Below, piece by piece: positions 1-7,139 of a DNA stretch of 26,775 nucleotides (position 1 is the stretch's first letter; each line of letters begins with the position of its first letter). The position numbers were made by a program, and so were the translations under genes. The notes below the pieces were generated by a model. The model did not search any database, was not told the origin of the DNA, and worked only from the letters and a program-made list of their open reading frames with translations. The DNA is taken from positions 1-26,775 of IMG/VR virus record IMGVR_UViG_3300035698_009217. The stretch is one strand, 5' to 3'. Source of the stretch: a virus.

Positions 1-794
1 CAGAATATGTAAAAAAATGGACTGATATAGGATTGTCCACTTGTCCGGCAGACAGGGGTAATGCAGAAAAAGCAATATATATGATGTATGAACAAGACAA
101 CAGAAAAACGCCTGATATTGTTTGGGCTGATAGTCCTATGGCATGTATAAAAGAAAAAATAAATAGAAGTAAACAGTTGGTGGACGCCAGCATGGTAAGC
201 ACAACACAGGGGAACTCTCTTTTTTGGGAAGTTTATGCCCCTATTCCATTTCAGTTAATGGCTTGTGCAAGAATAAAGTTAAAAAAATGCGGGTGTGTAG
301 TTGAAGACGATATTATTTCTGAATTATATAAGTATATCGAAACAGTTTTATATAATGCTGTTTTAAAGCCAATAAGGGGTAGCCTTAACGGGGCATTATT
401 AGAATCAACAAAAAGGTTTATGCGACCTTCAATTAAAAACGTTATAATGGATGCCGACAAATTGTCAGATGAAAGGATAGATCATATAAATAAGCAAGTA
501 GCAGAAACAACATTGCGTTCATTTGCGTTTGTACAGTTAGATGCTTATTTGCATGGATATTTTGATTATTGTGTAAATGAATTGGGGGCAAAGGAACCAA
601 AGTTTGAAGGAATACGGTTGTTAGCAGAATCGGCAGGAGGGATAATGCCATATGAAAAAGTATGCTATGTGTCAGAACGTTATAGCATATTGCACATGAA
701 CGATAATGGAGAATTGCATTGTGAAACTGGACAGGCTTGTGGTTATCCTGATGGATGGGGTTTTAATGCCATAAACGGCAAGTTAGTTTTGTAG
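1..794 (+). CDS. DUF6745-like protein, 5' end outside window
   Basis: The reading frame is open from the first complete codon of the window (position 3), so the gene starts upstream and the TTG at 33 is only an internal candidate. The visible N-terminal part carries a 'GLSTCPADRGNAEKAI' block followed by 'PDIVWADSP'. The C-terminal part has 'ESAGGIMPYEKVCYVSER' and then 'GELHCETGQACGYPDGWGF'. This combination (paired sTxPADRxxAE and W-x-SP, then a seRp/LH/GPA/yPDGW region) resembles the DUF6745 family, whose function is unknown. The protein stops soon after the yPDGW block, so it may be a short version. It is the first gene of the plus-strand operon visible here. Family call is from memory of motifs; no function can be assigned. 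Confidence 0.7.
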   Translation, partial: EYVKKWTDIGLSTCPADRGNAEKAIYMMYEQDNRKTPDIVWADSPMACIKEKINRSKQLVDASMVSTTQGNSLFWEVYAPIPFQLMACARIKLKKCGCVVEDDIISELYKYIETVLYNAVLKPIRGSLNGALLESTKRFMRPSIKNVIMDADKLSDERIDHINKQVAETTLRSFAFVQLDAYLHGYFDYCVNELGAKEPKFEGIRLLAESAGGIMPYEKVCYVSERYSILHMNDNGELHCETGQACGYPDGWGFNAINGKLVL

Positions 795-833
795 ATTAAA
801 TATATAAACCTAATTAAATTGGAGGTAACGTTA

Positions 834-995
834 ATGAAAATACTCGAAAATACTATATTTTTATTATTTATAGGTTTCCTACTTGGTGCAATATACAATA
901 TAACACTTATAAATGATGTACAGCTTTCAATATATTCTTTGTGTAGCGCTGTTTTATTGTATGCTATATTAGGAGAAATAAGAGAAAAACAGTAA
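834..995 (+). CDS. Small two-helix membrane protein, 53 aa
   Basis: ATG at 834 is preceded by GGAGG at 821-825. The 53-residue product begins MKILENTIFLLFIGFLLGAI. It has two hydrophobic stretches, roughly residues 7-25 and 31-47, separated by a short polar turn, and a charged tail ending EIREKQ. This is the pattern of a hairpin inner-membrane miniprotein. It lies between the DUF6745-like gene and a 62-residue gene in the same direction, with short gaps. I do not recognise a family. Early phage membrane miniproteins often affect the host envelope or superinfection, but nothing in the sequence shows this here. Confidence 0.6.
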   Translation: MKILENTIFLLFIGFLLGAIYNITLINDVQLSIYSLCSAVLLYAILGEIREKQ

Positions 996-1015
996 AAATC
1001 AAGGAGGTAACTCAT

Positions 1016-1204
1016 ATGAAAAAGTACATACAAAAAGAAGAGAACCTGCAAGACATTACTAACAATATTGTTAAGGCGTTGCACAGTAAAGAGAAGTTCA
1101 TTGTATCTTCGGATACAAAACAGCTTATCAGGGAGTATATCAACAAAGCGTATTTCGAAGGGTGGATAGATGGAGATGAACACAGATACAGCAAGGCATT
1201 ATAA
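1016..1204 (+). CDS. Hypothetical protein, 62 aa
   Basis: ATG at 1016 follows a good AAGGAGG site at about 1001-1007. The product is charged and mainly helical in appearance (MKKYIQKEENLQDITNN at the start, 'KAYFEGWIDGDEHRYSKAL' at the end). No known motif was recognised. Its last 35 bases overlap the start of the next gene (1170), a tight overlap suggesting translational coupling. The C-terminal 'FEGWIDGD' resembles short motifs in other phage miniproteins, but that is too weak for a function. Confidence 0.6.
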   Translation: MKKYIQKEENLQDITNNIVKALHSKEKFIVSSDTKQLIREYINKAYFEGWIDGDEHRYSKAL

Positions 1205-1958
1205 AAGATGGACACGCCAGGAAGAAGAAATTCTCACGGAAAAGGTTGGCATAATTAAACTTAAAAGTATAGCTAAACATCTTGGCAGGACACTATCAGC
1301 GGTAGAGTCGCGGCTTGACTATCTTGGTATGGCAGATACAAAAGGGATACAGGGATACTTCACAGCGAACCAGATAGCAACGGCGTTAGGGTTAGACAGC
1401 TGTACAGTTTACAGGTGGACAAAGGAAAGTGATTTTCCGTACAAACATAGGATAACAAGGAAACAGCAGAAGGTATATCTTATAGACCCTGGACAGTTCT
1501 GGGAATGGGCGGGCAAATACAGAAACAGGATAGACCTTACCAATATGCAAAGGGGGGTGTTGTTACCGGAACCTGACTGGCTGGATGAAGAAATAAAGAA
1601 CAAAAGACTTGTCCCTATTCGTAGACGTATATGGACAGGTAAAGAAGAAAAACAGCTTAAGACCCTTCACAGACAGGGAACAGATTGCGATACTATTTCA
1701 AAGATAATTGGTAGAAGCAGGGACAGTATATATCATAAACTAAGTGAACTATATTATCAAAATAAAGCAATAAGGACTAAAAGAGACTTACCGTGGACAC
1801 AAGAAGAAATAGACATAATGGTAACACTTGAAAACAAGGGGTTGACCGACAAAGAAATAGCGTGGGAGTTGGGCAGAGAGAAACCGCATATAACTGACAA
1901 ACGCAGACGGTTGAGGGGGAAAGGGCTATATAAAGGTAGAAAACCAAATAGGAGATGA
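1170..1958 (+). CDS. DNA-binding protein with Myb/SANT-like and MerR-like helices
   Basis: The 262-residue basic protein has three SANT/Myb-like units. The first is 'RWTRQEEEILTEK...IAKHLGRTLSAVESRL' (about residues 13-52), the second 'IWTGKEEKQLKTL...ISKIIGRSRDSIYHKL' (about 154-192) and the third 'PWTQEEIDIMVTL...IAWELGREKPHITDKR' (about 209-248). Each has the W-T-x-E-E start and a final helix with a G-R turn. Between the first two, 'YFTANQIATALGLDSCTVYRWTKESDFPYK' followed by a Y/W-rich segment resembles a MerR/excisionase-type winged helix. It is probably a sequence-specific regulator or replication-associated DNA-binding protein. ATG at 1170 gives the overlap with the preceding gene; ATG at 1176 is an alternative. 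It sits just upstream of SSB. DNA binding is well supported; the target is unknown. Confidence 0.75.
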   Translation: MEMNTDTARHYKRWTRQEEEILTEKVGIIKLKSIAKHLGRTLSAVESRLDYLGMADTKGIQGYFTANQIATALGLDSCTVYRWTKESDFPYKHRITRKQQKVYLIDPGQFWEWAGKYRNRIDLTNMQRGVLLPEPDWLDEEIKNKRLVPIRRRIWTGKEEKQLKTLHRQGTDCDTISKIIGRSRDSIYHKLSELYYQNKAIRTKRDLPWTQEEIDIMVTLENKGLTDKEIAWELGREKPHITDKRRRLRGKGLYKGRKPNRR

Positions 1959-1962
1959 TACA

Positions 1963-2319
1963 ATGAACAAAATAGAAATAACAGGCAGACTTGTCAGAGA
2001 CCCGCAAACAAGAGAGTTCAGCGGTAAAACTAAACTTAGCTTTACAGTAGCGGCAAAAGGAAAGATGAAGAAAGCCGACTCACAGTTTATCCCTGTTGCG
2101 GTGTGGGGTAAGTTTGCTGATATGTGCAGCCAGTATATATTTAAAGGATCATTAGTGGCGGTAATAGGTGAACTCCGTATTAACAATACCAAAGACAAAG
2201 ACGGTAACTACAAGACTTATGTGGAAGTAAACGCAGTCGAGGTTGAGTTCTTAGACAGTAAAGGCGGCAATACGCCGAAAGACTATCAGGAAGTAGAAGA
2301 AGATGATCCACCATTTTAA
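1963..2319 (+). CDS. ssb: Single-stranded DNA-binding protein
   Basis: A 118-residue SSB. The N-terminal OB-fold begins MNKIEITGRLVRDPQTREF and continues with 'KLSFTVAAKGK', 'FIPVAVWGKFADMCSQYIFKGSLVAVIGELRI' and 'YKTYVEVNAVEVEFLD', all characteristic of bacterial/phage SSB strands. A short linker leads to the acidic tip 'EEDDPPF', which matches the DDDIPF-type tail that recruits replication partners. It coats single-stranded DNA during phage replication and recombination. The length is at the short end for the family. It overlaps the reading frame of the next nuclease gene only if that gene used an upstream ATG (2303); with the better start the genes are just adjacent. Confidence 0.95.
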   Translation: MNKIEITGRLVRDPQTREFSGKTKLSFTVAAKGKMKKADSQFIPVAVWGKFADMCSQYIFKGSLVAVIGELRINNTKDKDGNYKTYVEVNAVEVEFLDSKGGNTPKDYQEVEEDDPPF

Positions 2320-2332
2320 GGGGGTTAAGTAT

Positions 2333-2674
2333 ATGTCAATAAACTCTAAACAAAAAGGCTGCAGGGGCGAACGCGAATTTGCGGCAGAGGGTCGGAAGCA
2401 AGGGTACGACTGCCGGAGAGGTCAGCAATTTTCGGGGGTGGAGGGCCAGGATGTAGTTGGCCTTCCCGGAATACACATTGAAGTCAAGCGGACAAACAGG
2501 TTAAGCTTATACGACGCCATAGACCAGGCAAGACGTGATGCAGAGGAAGGGAAACTGCCGATAGTGGCTCACAAGAAAAACTATTGCGACTGGGTGGTGG
2601 TAATGAGGGCTGATGATTGGTTTGAGTTGTATAGGGAATGGGAAATGGGAATGAGGGTGAAGGAGGAAAAATGA
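2333..2674 (+). CDS. PDDEXK nuclease, Holliday-junction-resolvase-like
   Basis: The 113-residue protein has the signature of the restriction-endonuclease-like fold used by Hjc-type resolvases. E13 lies in 'GCRGEREF', D40 in 'GQDVVGLPG' and the E50-x-K52 pair in 'IHIEVKRT', with a basic 'CRRGQQFSG' loop before D40. Enzymes of this type cut branched or junction DNA with metal ions. In phages they resolve recombination or replication intermediates before packaging. The start at 2333 is chosen because it follows AAGGGGG at about 2318-2324; the upstream ATG at 2303 would overlap ssb and lacks a better site. The neighbouring ssb supports a DNA-metabolism role. A branched-DNA nuclease other than a true resolvase is possible. 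Confidence 0.8.
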   Translation: MSINSKQKGCRGEREFAAEGRKQGYDCRRGQQFSGVEGQDVVGLPGIHIEVKRTNRLSLYDAIDQARRDAEEGKLPIVAHKKNYCDWVVVMRADDWFELYREWEMGMRVKEEK

Positions 2675-2901
2675 ACAAACAAGATTACGATAATACGTAT
2701 TGGGAATTAACAGAAAAGCCGAAGAATTTAGTTTGGTTTGAGCGTGGTAAATTAACGCCTGAAATGTTAGAAAAGCATGGGTTTGAAGCTAATGATACTG
2801 TGAGGTCGTATTTAGAATTTTGCAATAGTATGTTGTTTAGTCTTTTGGTGTTTATGTGTTGCGGCGATAAGGATAAAGATAATGATAGTAGCAACGTGTA
2901 A
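2671..2901 (+). CDS. Hypothetical protein, 76 aa
   Basis: ATG at 2671 follows AAGGAGG at about 2660-2666 and overlaps the end of the nuclease gene by 4 bases (ATGA). The product starts MNKQDYDNTYWELTEKPKN. It has a hydrophobic stretch near the C-terminus ('MLFSLLVFMCCG', about residues 50-61) and an acidic, aspartate-rich tail. It may be weakly membrane-associated. No family was recognised. Its 3' end overlaps the next small gene by 20 bases. Confidence 0.55.
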   Translation: MNKQDYDNTYWELTEKPKNLVWFERGKLTPEMLEKHGFEANDTVRSYLEFCNSMLFSLLVFMCCGDKDKDNDSSNV

Positions 2902-3079
2902 GTATTGTTCAAACGATAAACTTGTACCAGTAGACGAAGGGTATTTATGTAAACGGTGTAACAGGATATTGAAAATAACTGAACTTACCTTAAAGGAGGG
3001 TCATTATGCTCAAGGGAATGGAAACAATGGTGAAAATGTATATGACAGACAAGTTCCACCGACAACTTCGGGAACTTGA
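2882..3079 (+). CDS. Small zinc-ribbon protein
   Basis: The first 30 residues contain two CxxC knuckles, C6-x2-C9 ('CKYC') and C23-x2-C26 ('CKRC'), spaced as in a rubredoxin-type zinc ribbon. The remaining part (from about residue 41) is glycine/asparagine-rich and lies in the 74 bases that overlap the following gene, where the sequence is constrained by the other frame. The overlap is longer than usual. The ribbon-coding part ends at the strong ribosome-binding site of the next gene, so the domain may be real and the tail incidental. The start at 2882 has only a weak AAGGA site at 2869-2873. Function unknown; small ribbons often bind nucleic acid or protein. Confidence 0.5.
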   Translation: MIVATCKYCSNDKLVPVDEGYLCKRCNRILKITELTLKEGHYAQGNGNNGENVYDRQVPPTTSGT

Positions 3080-3458
3080 AGAACAGTTGCAGAAGCTAAA
3101 CGATACTAGCGACGATTGTGTCCACGCTATCAGGTACGATTGGGTGAAGGTCCAGTCCAATGATATTACGGAATTGTTCGAAAAGCGGGTCATTAAGAAG
3201 ATAGACCTCGAAAACCAGATTAAGTCGCAGATAGACAACTTAAAAAACCTTATCAACAAACTTGAAAATGCGTACAACGACCTGCCGGACCGACACAAAA
3301 CAGTGTTGAAAGAGCGTTATGCGCATAAAGAACCAGTTTTATACTGGCAGGTGGCAGACAGTATGAACTACACCGAACGGCAGTGTAGGAGGCTTGTAGG
3401 CAGTGCGTTGGCACAGTTGCAGGCTGACCTTAACGGTGTAGAGGTTATATGGAGGTAA
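3006..3458 (+). CDS. Sigma-70 region-4-like phage transcription regulator
   Basis: A 150-residue protein. Residues about 15-90 are a charged, heptad-like coiled coil ('LRELEEQLQKLND', 'IDLENQIKSQIDNLKNLINKLENAYNDL'). The C-terminal 60 residues read 'LPDRHKTVLKERYAHKEPVLYWQVADSMNYTERQCRRLVGSALAQLQ', the helix-turn-helix of sigma-70 region 4 as found in phage ArpU/DUF1492-type late regulators. Such proteins activate late or packaging genes by binding promoter DNA or RNA polymerase. ATG at 3006 follows AAGGAGGG at 2994-3001. It lies at the end of the early replication block, a common place for a late-gene activator in Firmicute phages. The regulatory role is inferred from family and position. 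Confidence 0.7.
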   Translation: MLKGMETMVKMYMTDKFHRQLRELEEQLQKLNDTSDDCVHAIRYDWVKVQSNDITELFEKRVIKKIDLENQIKSQIDNLKNLINKLENAYNDLPDRHKTVLKERYAHKEPVLYWQVADSMNYTERQCRRLVGSALAQLQADLNGVEVIWR

Positions 3459-3462
3459 TTAG

Positions 3463-3777
3463 TTGAACAAAGATATAGAAGGATTTGACGATAACGCAGA
3501 AGTAGAAACCTTACCCACTGGCGGTAAACAGCACAAAGCTGAATACAGGTTCGACTTGCTTGACGCAAAGGCATTGTTTGAAGCAACCAAAGTTTTAGCG
3601 CAGGGTGCGGATAAATACGGTGAGGACAACTGGCGGCGTATCCCTGCAAGAGACCATGTCAACCATGCGATAATACACCTGTACGCACATCTTGCTGGCG
3701 ACACTCAAGAACCGCATTTAATTAACGCTTTCTGCCGTTGTATGATGGCAATAGCTACAAAGGAGGACAAGGCATGA
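3463..3777 (+). CDS. dATP/dGTP diphosphohydrolase-like protein (DUF5664)
   Basis: A 104-residue protein with the conserved core of the DUF5664/dATP-dGTP diphosphohydrolase N-terminal family: 'RFDLLDAKALFEATKVLAQGADKYGEDNWRRI', then 'DHVNHAIIHLYAHLAGD' and 'HLINAFCRCMMAI'. The all-helical fold (MazG-like) places acidic and histidine residues around a metal-bound nucleotide. The start is TTG at 3463, set by GGAGG at 3451-3455. Its end overlaps the next gene by four bases (ATGA at 3774). Members adjust deoxynucleotide pools; some serve phages with modified bases, but no base-modification synthase is seen here. The family is likely; the substrate is not shown. Confidence 0.7.
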   Translation: MNKDIEGFDDNAEVETLPTGGKQHKAEYRFDLLDAKALFEATKVLAQGADKYGEDNWRRIPARDHVNHAIIHLYAHLAGDTQEPHLINAFCRCMMAIATKEDKA

Positions 3778-4544
3778 AAATAGGGTTCTTCGTAACTACC
3801 CGTAATGAACCTGAAAGCAGGTTTCCAAACAAGGCAATAGTTGAAATAAGTGGTAGGAGTGTCACCCATATACTTCTCGACAGGATATTAACCTGTATGT
3901 GGGCTTCTAAGAACAATGTGTTCCTTACCATTCCAAATACAGAGGGCAATATAAAAGTATTTGAACCTATTGCAAAAGAGTATGGCATACAACTGTTTGC
4001 AGGTAATATAGATGATATTATTAAACGCCATTCGGATTGTGCCAGCAAATACAAAGTAGACAATATCATAAATATAGATGGTGACGATATTCTCACCTGT
4101 GCTGATGCACTAAACGATCTATGCAGCGAGATTATCGCAAACCCCGACTTATGCGCATACTACACTTCCGGGTTGCCGCTTGGACTAAACGTATTCGCTT
4201 ATAAACGCCAATACGGGTCAATACTCAAATGGCATGGCAGGTATAAAGAAACAGGATGGGGTACGGCTATACAGGGTATGCCTTACTTATGTATACCATA
4301 TGGGGGTGCCAATACATACACTCCTCACTTAAAAAACGTCAGAATGTCAGACTACAGGCTTACAATGGACTATGAAAAGGACTTCCAGGTAATACAGATG
4401 GTACTTATGAACTGTAAAGACAACATGACCTGGCAGGGTATTGTGGAGTACCTTGACGCACATCCCGAAGTGGTGGCAATTAACAAAGACATTGAAGAAG
4501 AATATTGGAAAGACCATAGAAAAAAGAAGGGGGAAAATAATTGA
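3774..4544 (+). CDS. SpsF/NeuA-like cytidylyltransferase
   Basis: A 256-residue GT-A-fold nucleotidyltransferase of the SpsF/CMP-acylneuraminate synthetase group. The N-terminus has 'TTRNEPESRFPNKA' (R16 and K20 in place of the usual Q-A-R-x-x-S-x-R-L-P-x-K), the middle 'NIINIDGDDILTCADAL' (D102, D104, D105 for metal and nucleotide), then 'GLPLGLNVFAYKR' and the conserved 'YRLTMDYEKDFQVIQMV' (about 194-210). Such enzymes activate a sugar acid or sugar with CTP. The start at 3774 has AAAGGAGG at about 3759-3766 and an ATGA overlap with the preceding gene; an upstream in-frame ATG (3738) is disfavoured. It opens a block with a sugar oxidoreductase and an aminotransferase, suggesting a dedicated sugar pathway. 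The exact sugar is unknown. Confidence 0.8.
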   Translation: MKIGFFVTTRNEPESRFPNKAIVEISGRSVTHILLDRILTCMWASKNNVFLTIPNTEGNIKVFEPIAKEYGIQLFAGNIDDIIKRHSDCASKYKVDNIINIDGDDILTCADALNDLCSEIIANPDLCAYYTSGLPLGLNVFAYKRQYGSILKWHGRYKETGWGTAIQGMPYLCIPYGGANTYTPHLKNVRMSDYRLTMDYEKDFQVIQMVLMNCKDNMTWQGIVEYLDAHPEVVAINKDIEEEYWKDHRKKKGENN

Positions 4545-4837
4545 TAGGGTTTGTGTTTGACGATATTGGTATAGAATGTAAAAACTGTTATACTCTTATG
4601 AAAGTAACAGTTATCAGGCGAACCATATCTGGCGTCAAAAAAACTACAACTCCAAAGATAACAATGGGTACCCCCATTAGAGAATTAAAAATTGTTTGTC
4701 CTTGTTGTGATAAAGATGAATTTCTTGTCGAAGCAAACAAAGAAGAAATCTCGAAATATATGGAACGTGTCCAGTGGGTAAAAGAAATGGACGAAAAAGA
4801 AATGCTGGAAAGTAAAAATGAGGGAGGTAGTATATGA
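4541..4837 (+). CDS. Zinc-knuckle hypothetical protein, 98 aa
   Basis: TTG start at 4541 overlaps the previous stop (TTGA) and has AAGGGGG upstream at about 4527-4533. The product has two CxxC pairs, C13-x2-C16 ('CKNC') and C53-x2-C56 ('CPCC'), about 36 residues apart around a basic strand-rich segment, consistent with one zinc-binding ribbon. The C-terminal 40 residues are highly charged and helical. It ends with an ATGA overlap with the oxidoreductase gene at 4834, so it is embedded in the sugar operon. No family or function was recognised. Confidence 0.6.
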   Translation: MIGFVFDDIGIECKNCYTLMKVTVIRRTISGVKKTTTPKITMGTPIRELKIVCPCCDKDEFLVEANKEEISKYMERVQWVKEMDEKEMLESKNEGGSI

Positions 4838-5838
4838 AATTTCTTGTAATAGGGTTAGGGTCAATGGGTACACGGCGCATAAGGTGTTTAAAGAAACTTG
4901 GGTATAATGACATATACGGATACGATATAGACACCAAGAAAACCCTTGATATTGGTGGGGAGTATGGAATAACCATATTTCATAATACAAACCAGTTAAT
5001 TGAAGAAATAGGGAATATGAGTGCTGTTATTGTATCTACACCGCCTGATAAGCATTGCTCAAGTATACTTCTTGCAAATGTAAACAGGGTTCCCGTCTTT
5101 TCAGAGTGCAACACAGAACTCATAGACCAACACGGGGAATATTACCCGTCATGCACATTCAGGCATTACAAACCTATTGAGATGTTGCATGATATTATAG
5201 TAAACCAAAACTTGTTAGGTAAACTGTATCTGTTTACATACCATATGGGTCAACATATAGACGATTGGCACAAAGGTATGGACTACAAAGGGTATTACGC
5301 CGTATCGGAGAACACCTCCGCTTGCAGGGAGATGACAGTGTTTGAGCTGTGCTGGCTGACATGGCTGTTTGGTAAAGTGGAAAACATAAGCCTGATGACA
5401 GACCGCAAACTTAATTATCCTGCTGACGATATATATAACTATACGGTAAACATGAACAACGGGACTAACAGCATCATAGGCACAGTTACAATAGATGTGG
5501 TAACAAGACCTGCAACAAGGGAGTTTAAAGTATTTGCGGAAAAGGGGACTCTTGTATGGAGTTGGGGCAGCGACAAGATAGTGTTGTATGAAGCCAACGG
5601 GAATACGCTTGAATGGGAATATGACCGTGGCAGTTCTGAACAAGGGTATAACGCAAACATACAAGAACAAATGTATGTAAAGGAAACGGAAAGTTTTATC
5701 AACGCAGTACGAGGTAGAAGTGACTGTGCCATTACTCCGTACCCGTTCAAGATGGAAGAAGAACACGACCTAATTAAATGTATGATCCATGCTAAACATA
5801 GGTCAACTGATATGTTTAAATGGTATTTTAAAACGTGA
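4834..5838 (+). CDS. Gfo/Idh/MocA-like sugar oxidoreductase with altered active site
   Basis: A 334-residue protein with an N-terminal Rossmann fold: 'VIGLGSMGTRR' (G7-x-G9-x2-G12) and 'GYDID' after strand 2, then 'AVIVSTPPDKH' (residues 64-74). This is followed by the C-terminal alpha/beta dehydrogenase domain ('FRHYKPIEMLHDIIVNQNLLGKLY', 'VFELCWLTWLFGKVENI', 'EQMYVKETESFINAVRG'). The family uses NAD(P) on sugars. The usual E-K-P motif with the catalytic lysine reads E91-C92-N93 here. The usual helix with a catalytic histidine (D/H-x-x-D-x-x-x-W-L-F-G) reads 'MTVFELCWLTWLFG'. It may act on an unusual substrate or have lost catalysis. It lies between cytidylyltransferase and aminotransferase genes. 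The fold is confident; the reaction is not. Confidence 0.8.
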   Translation: MKFLVIGLGSMGTRRIRCLKKLGYNDIYGYDIDTKKTLDIGGEYGITIFHNTNQLIEEIGNMSAVIVSTPPDKHCSSILLANVNRVPVFSECNTELIDQHGEYYPSCTFRHYKPIEMLHDIIVNQNLLGKLYLFTYHMGQHIDDWHKGMDYKGYYAVSENTSACREMTVFELCWLTWLFGKVENISLMTDRKLNYPADDIYNYTVNMNNGTNSIIGTVTIDVVTRPATREFKVFAEKGTLVWSWGSDKIVLYEANGNTLEWEYDRGSSEQGYNANIQEQMYVKETESFINAVRGRSDCAITPYPFKMEEEHDLIKCMIHAKHRSTDMFKWYFKT

Positions 5839-5852
5839 GGGGGATATAAAAT

Positions 5853-7139
5853 ATGAAAGAACTAATACCTGGCAACTGTCATACATATTCAAAAGGTGAC
5901 GACTGTTTCCCTGCAAACGCCCCTGACTATATCGACCGCGGGGAAGGTGCGTATGTGTGGGATAGGAACGGCAACAAATATATTGATTGGAGCATGGGAC
6001 TAAGGAGCGTTATTGTCGGACACGACTATGCCCCTGTCCGTGAAGCGGCTATCTCTTCTATGAAAAAAGGGACTAACTTCGGCAGACCTGCTTATATTGA
6101 ACAGGAACTTGCGGAACTTATGGTAGACATTATACCTTCTGCTGAAATGGTGAAGTTTGGTAAGAACGGATCCGACGCTAACAACGGTGCTGTCCGTCTT
6201 GCCCGGGCGTATACAGGGAAAAACTTTATTCTCTTTCCTAAAGAAAACCCGTTTTTATCGCAAGCCGACTGGTTTATAGCCACTACTGAATGTAGTGCGG
6301 GCGCAGGATATGACACCTATATAATAGGGGATTGCGCTATAACCGATACCTCGATTGTAGCGAAACAAAAAGATATTACAAAACGTATTGAAACCCGGTC
6401 CCCTTTATTAGCCGCAGTAATTATCGACCCATCAACCATCTATACCAATTTTGAAGAAACCAACAAGTTTTTACACGAAGTACAAGACGCTTGTAGAAAG
6501 TATGGGGTACTCTTTATCCTTGACGAAATGATTTCAGGGTTCAGGTTCGGGTTGACAGGCGCACAGGGGCTGTTTAACCTTGACCCTGACTTGTCTGCTT
6601 TCGGTAAGTCAATGGCAAACGGGTTCTCCGTATCGGCTCTATGCGGCAGGAAAGATATAATGAAACTTGGCGGCAATAACCATGACAAGGAGAAAGTGTT
6701 TTTAATGAGTGCGACACATGGGGCAGAAACACATTCTCTGGCAGCGTGTAAGGCTACAATAGAATTTCTTGCAGCAAATGAGCTTTTTTCGTTTAAACTA
6801 TATCATACAGGAAAGGAACTAATAGAAGGGATAAACAGTCATGCGGATATTCTCGATATGAAAGAACATGTATGGGCTGACGGGTACGAAAGTTGTCCGT
6901 TTATGCATTTTAGCAGTTTAAAGCTGAAAACCATCTTCGACCAGGAAATGATAGAGCAAGGGATACTAATGCCCTACCTTGCCCCTTCGTATTCTCATGG
7001 TATGTATGACATAAGTAGAACATTAGCTTGCGCACACAGTGCTATGAGATATTGCAAGAAGGCACTTGCCAAAGATAGTCTGGACAAGTTTTTGATGAAC
7101 GGCCATTGTGAGAAACCTGTGTTCAGGAGGTATGCGTGA
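5853..7139 (+). CDS. Class III PLP aminotransferase, HemL-like
   Basis: A 428-residue fold-type I PLP enzyme close in length and motifs to glutamate-1-semialdehyde aminomutase. It starts 'MKELIPGNCHTYSKGDDCFP', then 'GEGAYVWDRNGNKYIDWSMGL', 'GSDANNGAVRLARAYTG' (106-122), 'ILDEMISGFR' with D224 for the pyridine nitrogen, and 'LSAFGKSMANGFSVSA' with K252 as the Schiff-base lysine. The usual 'YHG' segment after the RLARAYTG helix is replaced by 'LFPKENPFLSQADW', suggesting a different substrate. HemL-like enzymes also occur in surface-glycan clusters beside NeuB and SpsF-like genes, where they are thought to aminate a sugar. A haem-pathway role is unlikely in this context. ATG at 5853 has GAGGGGG at about 5837-5843. 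Confidence 0.85.
   Translation: MKELIPGNCHTYSKGDDCFPANAPDYIDRGEGAYVWDRNGNKYIDWSMGLRSVIVGHDYAPVREAAISSMKKGTNFGRPAYIEQELAELMVDIIPSAEMVKFGKNGSDANNGAVRLARAYTGKNFILFPKENPFLSQADWFIATTECSAGAGYDTYIIGDCAITDTSIVAKQKDITKRIETRSPLLAAVIIDPSTIYTNFEETNKFLHEVQDACRKYGVLFILDEMISGFRFGLTGAQGLFNLDPDLSAFGKSMANGFSVSALCGRKDIMKLGGNNHDKEKVFLMSATHGAETHSLAACKATIEFLAANELFSFKLYHTGKELIEGINSHADILDMKEHVWADGYESCPFMHFSSLKLKTIFDQEMIEQGILMPYLAPSYSHGMYDISRTLACAHSAMRYCKKALAKDSLDKFLMNGHCEKPVFRRYA

Noticed and set aside
743-1183. 146-residue minus-strand open frame
   Set aside because: Overlaps three plus-strand genes with good ribosome-binding sites, and its composition is that of an AT-rich shadow.
3463-3777. Evidence for a modified-base (Z-DNA) genome from the dATP/dGTP hydrolase-like gene
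   Set aside because: No PurZ-like synthase or matching polymerase is in the window; the family also occurs in phages with normal DNA.
5215-5766. 183-residue minus-strand open frame inside the oxidoreductase gene
   Set aside because: It is fully antisense to a gene with clear family motifs, has no ribosome-binding site, and its translation is rich in Cys/His/Tyr with no domain pattern.
5853-7139. Haem biosynthesis (hemL) gene as phage metabolic cargo
   Set aside because: No other haem genes occur, the substrate segment diverges, and the neighbours are all sugar-activation genes.
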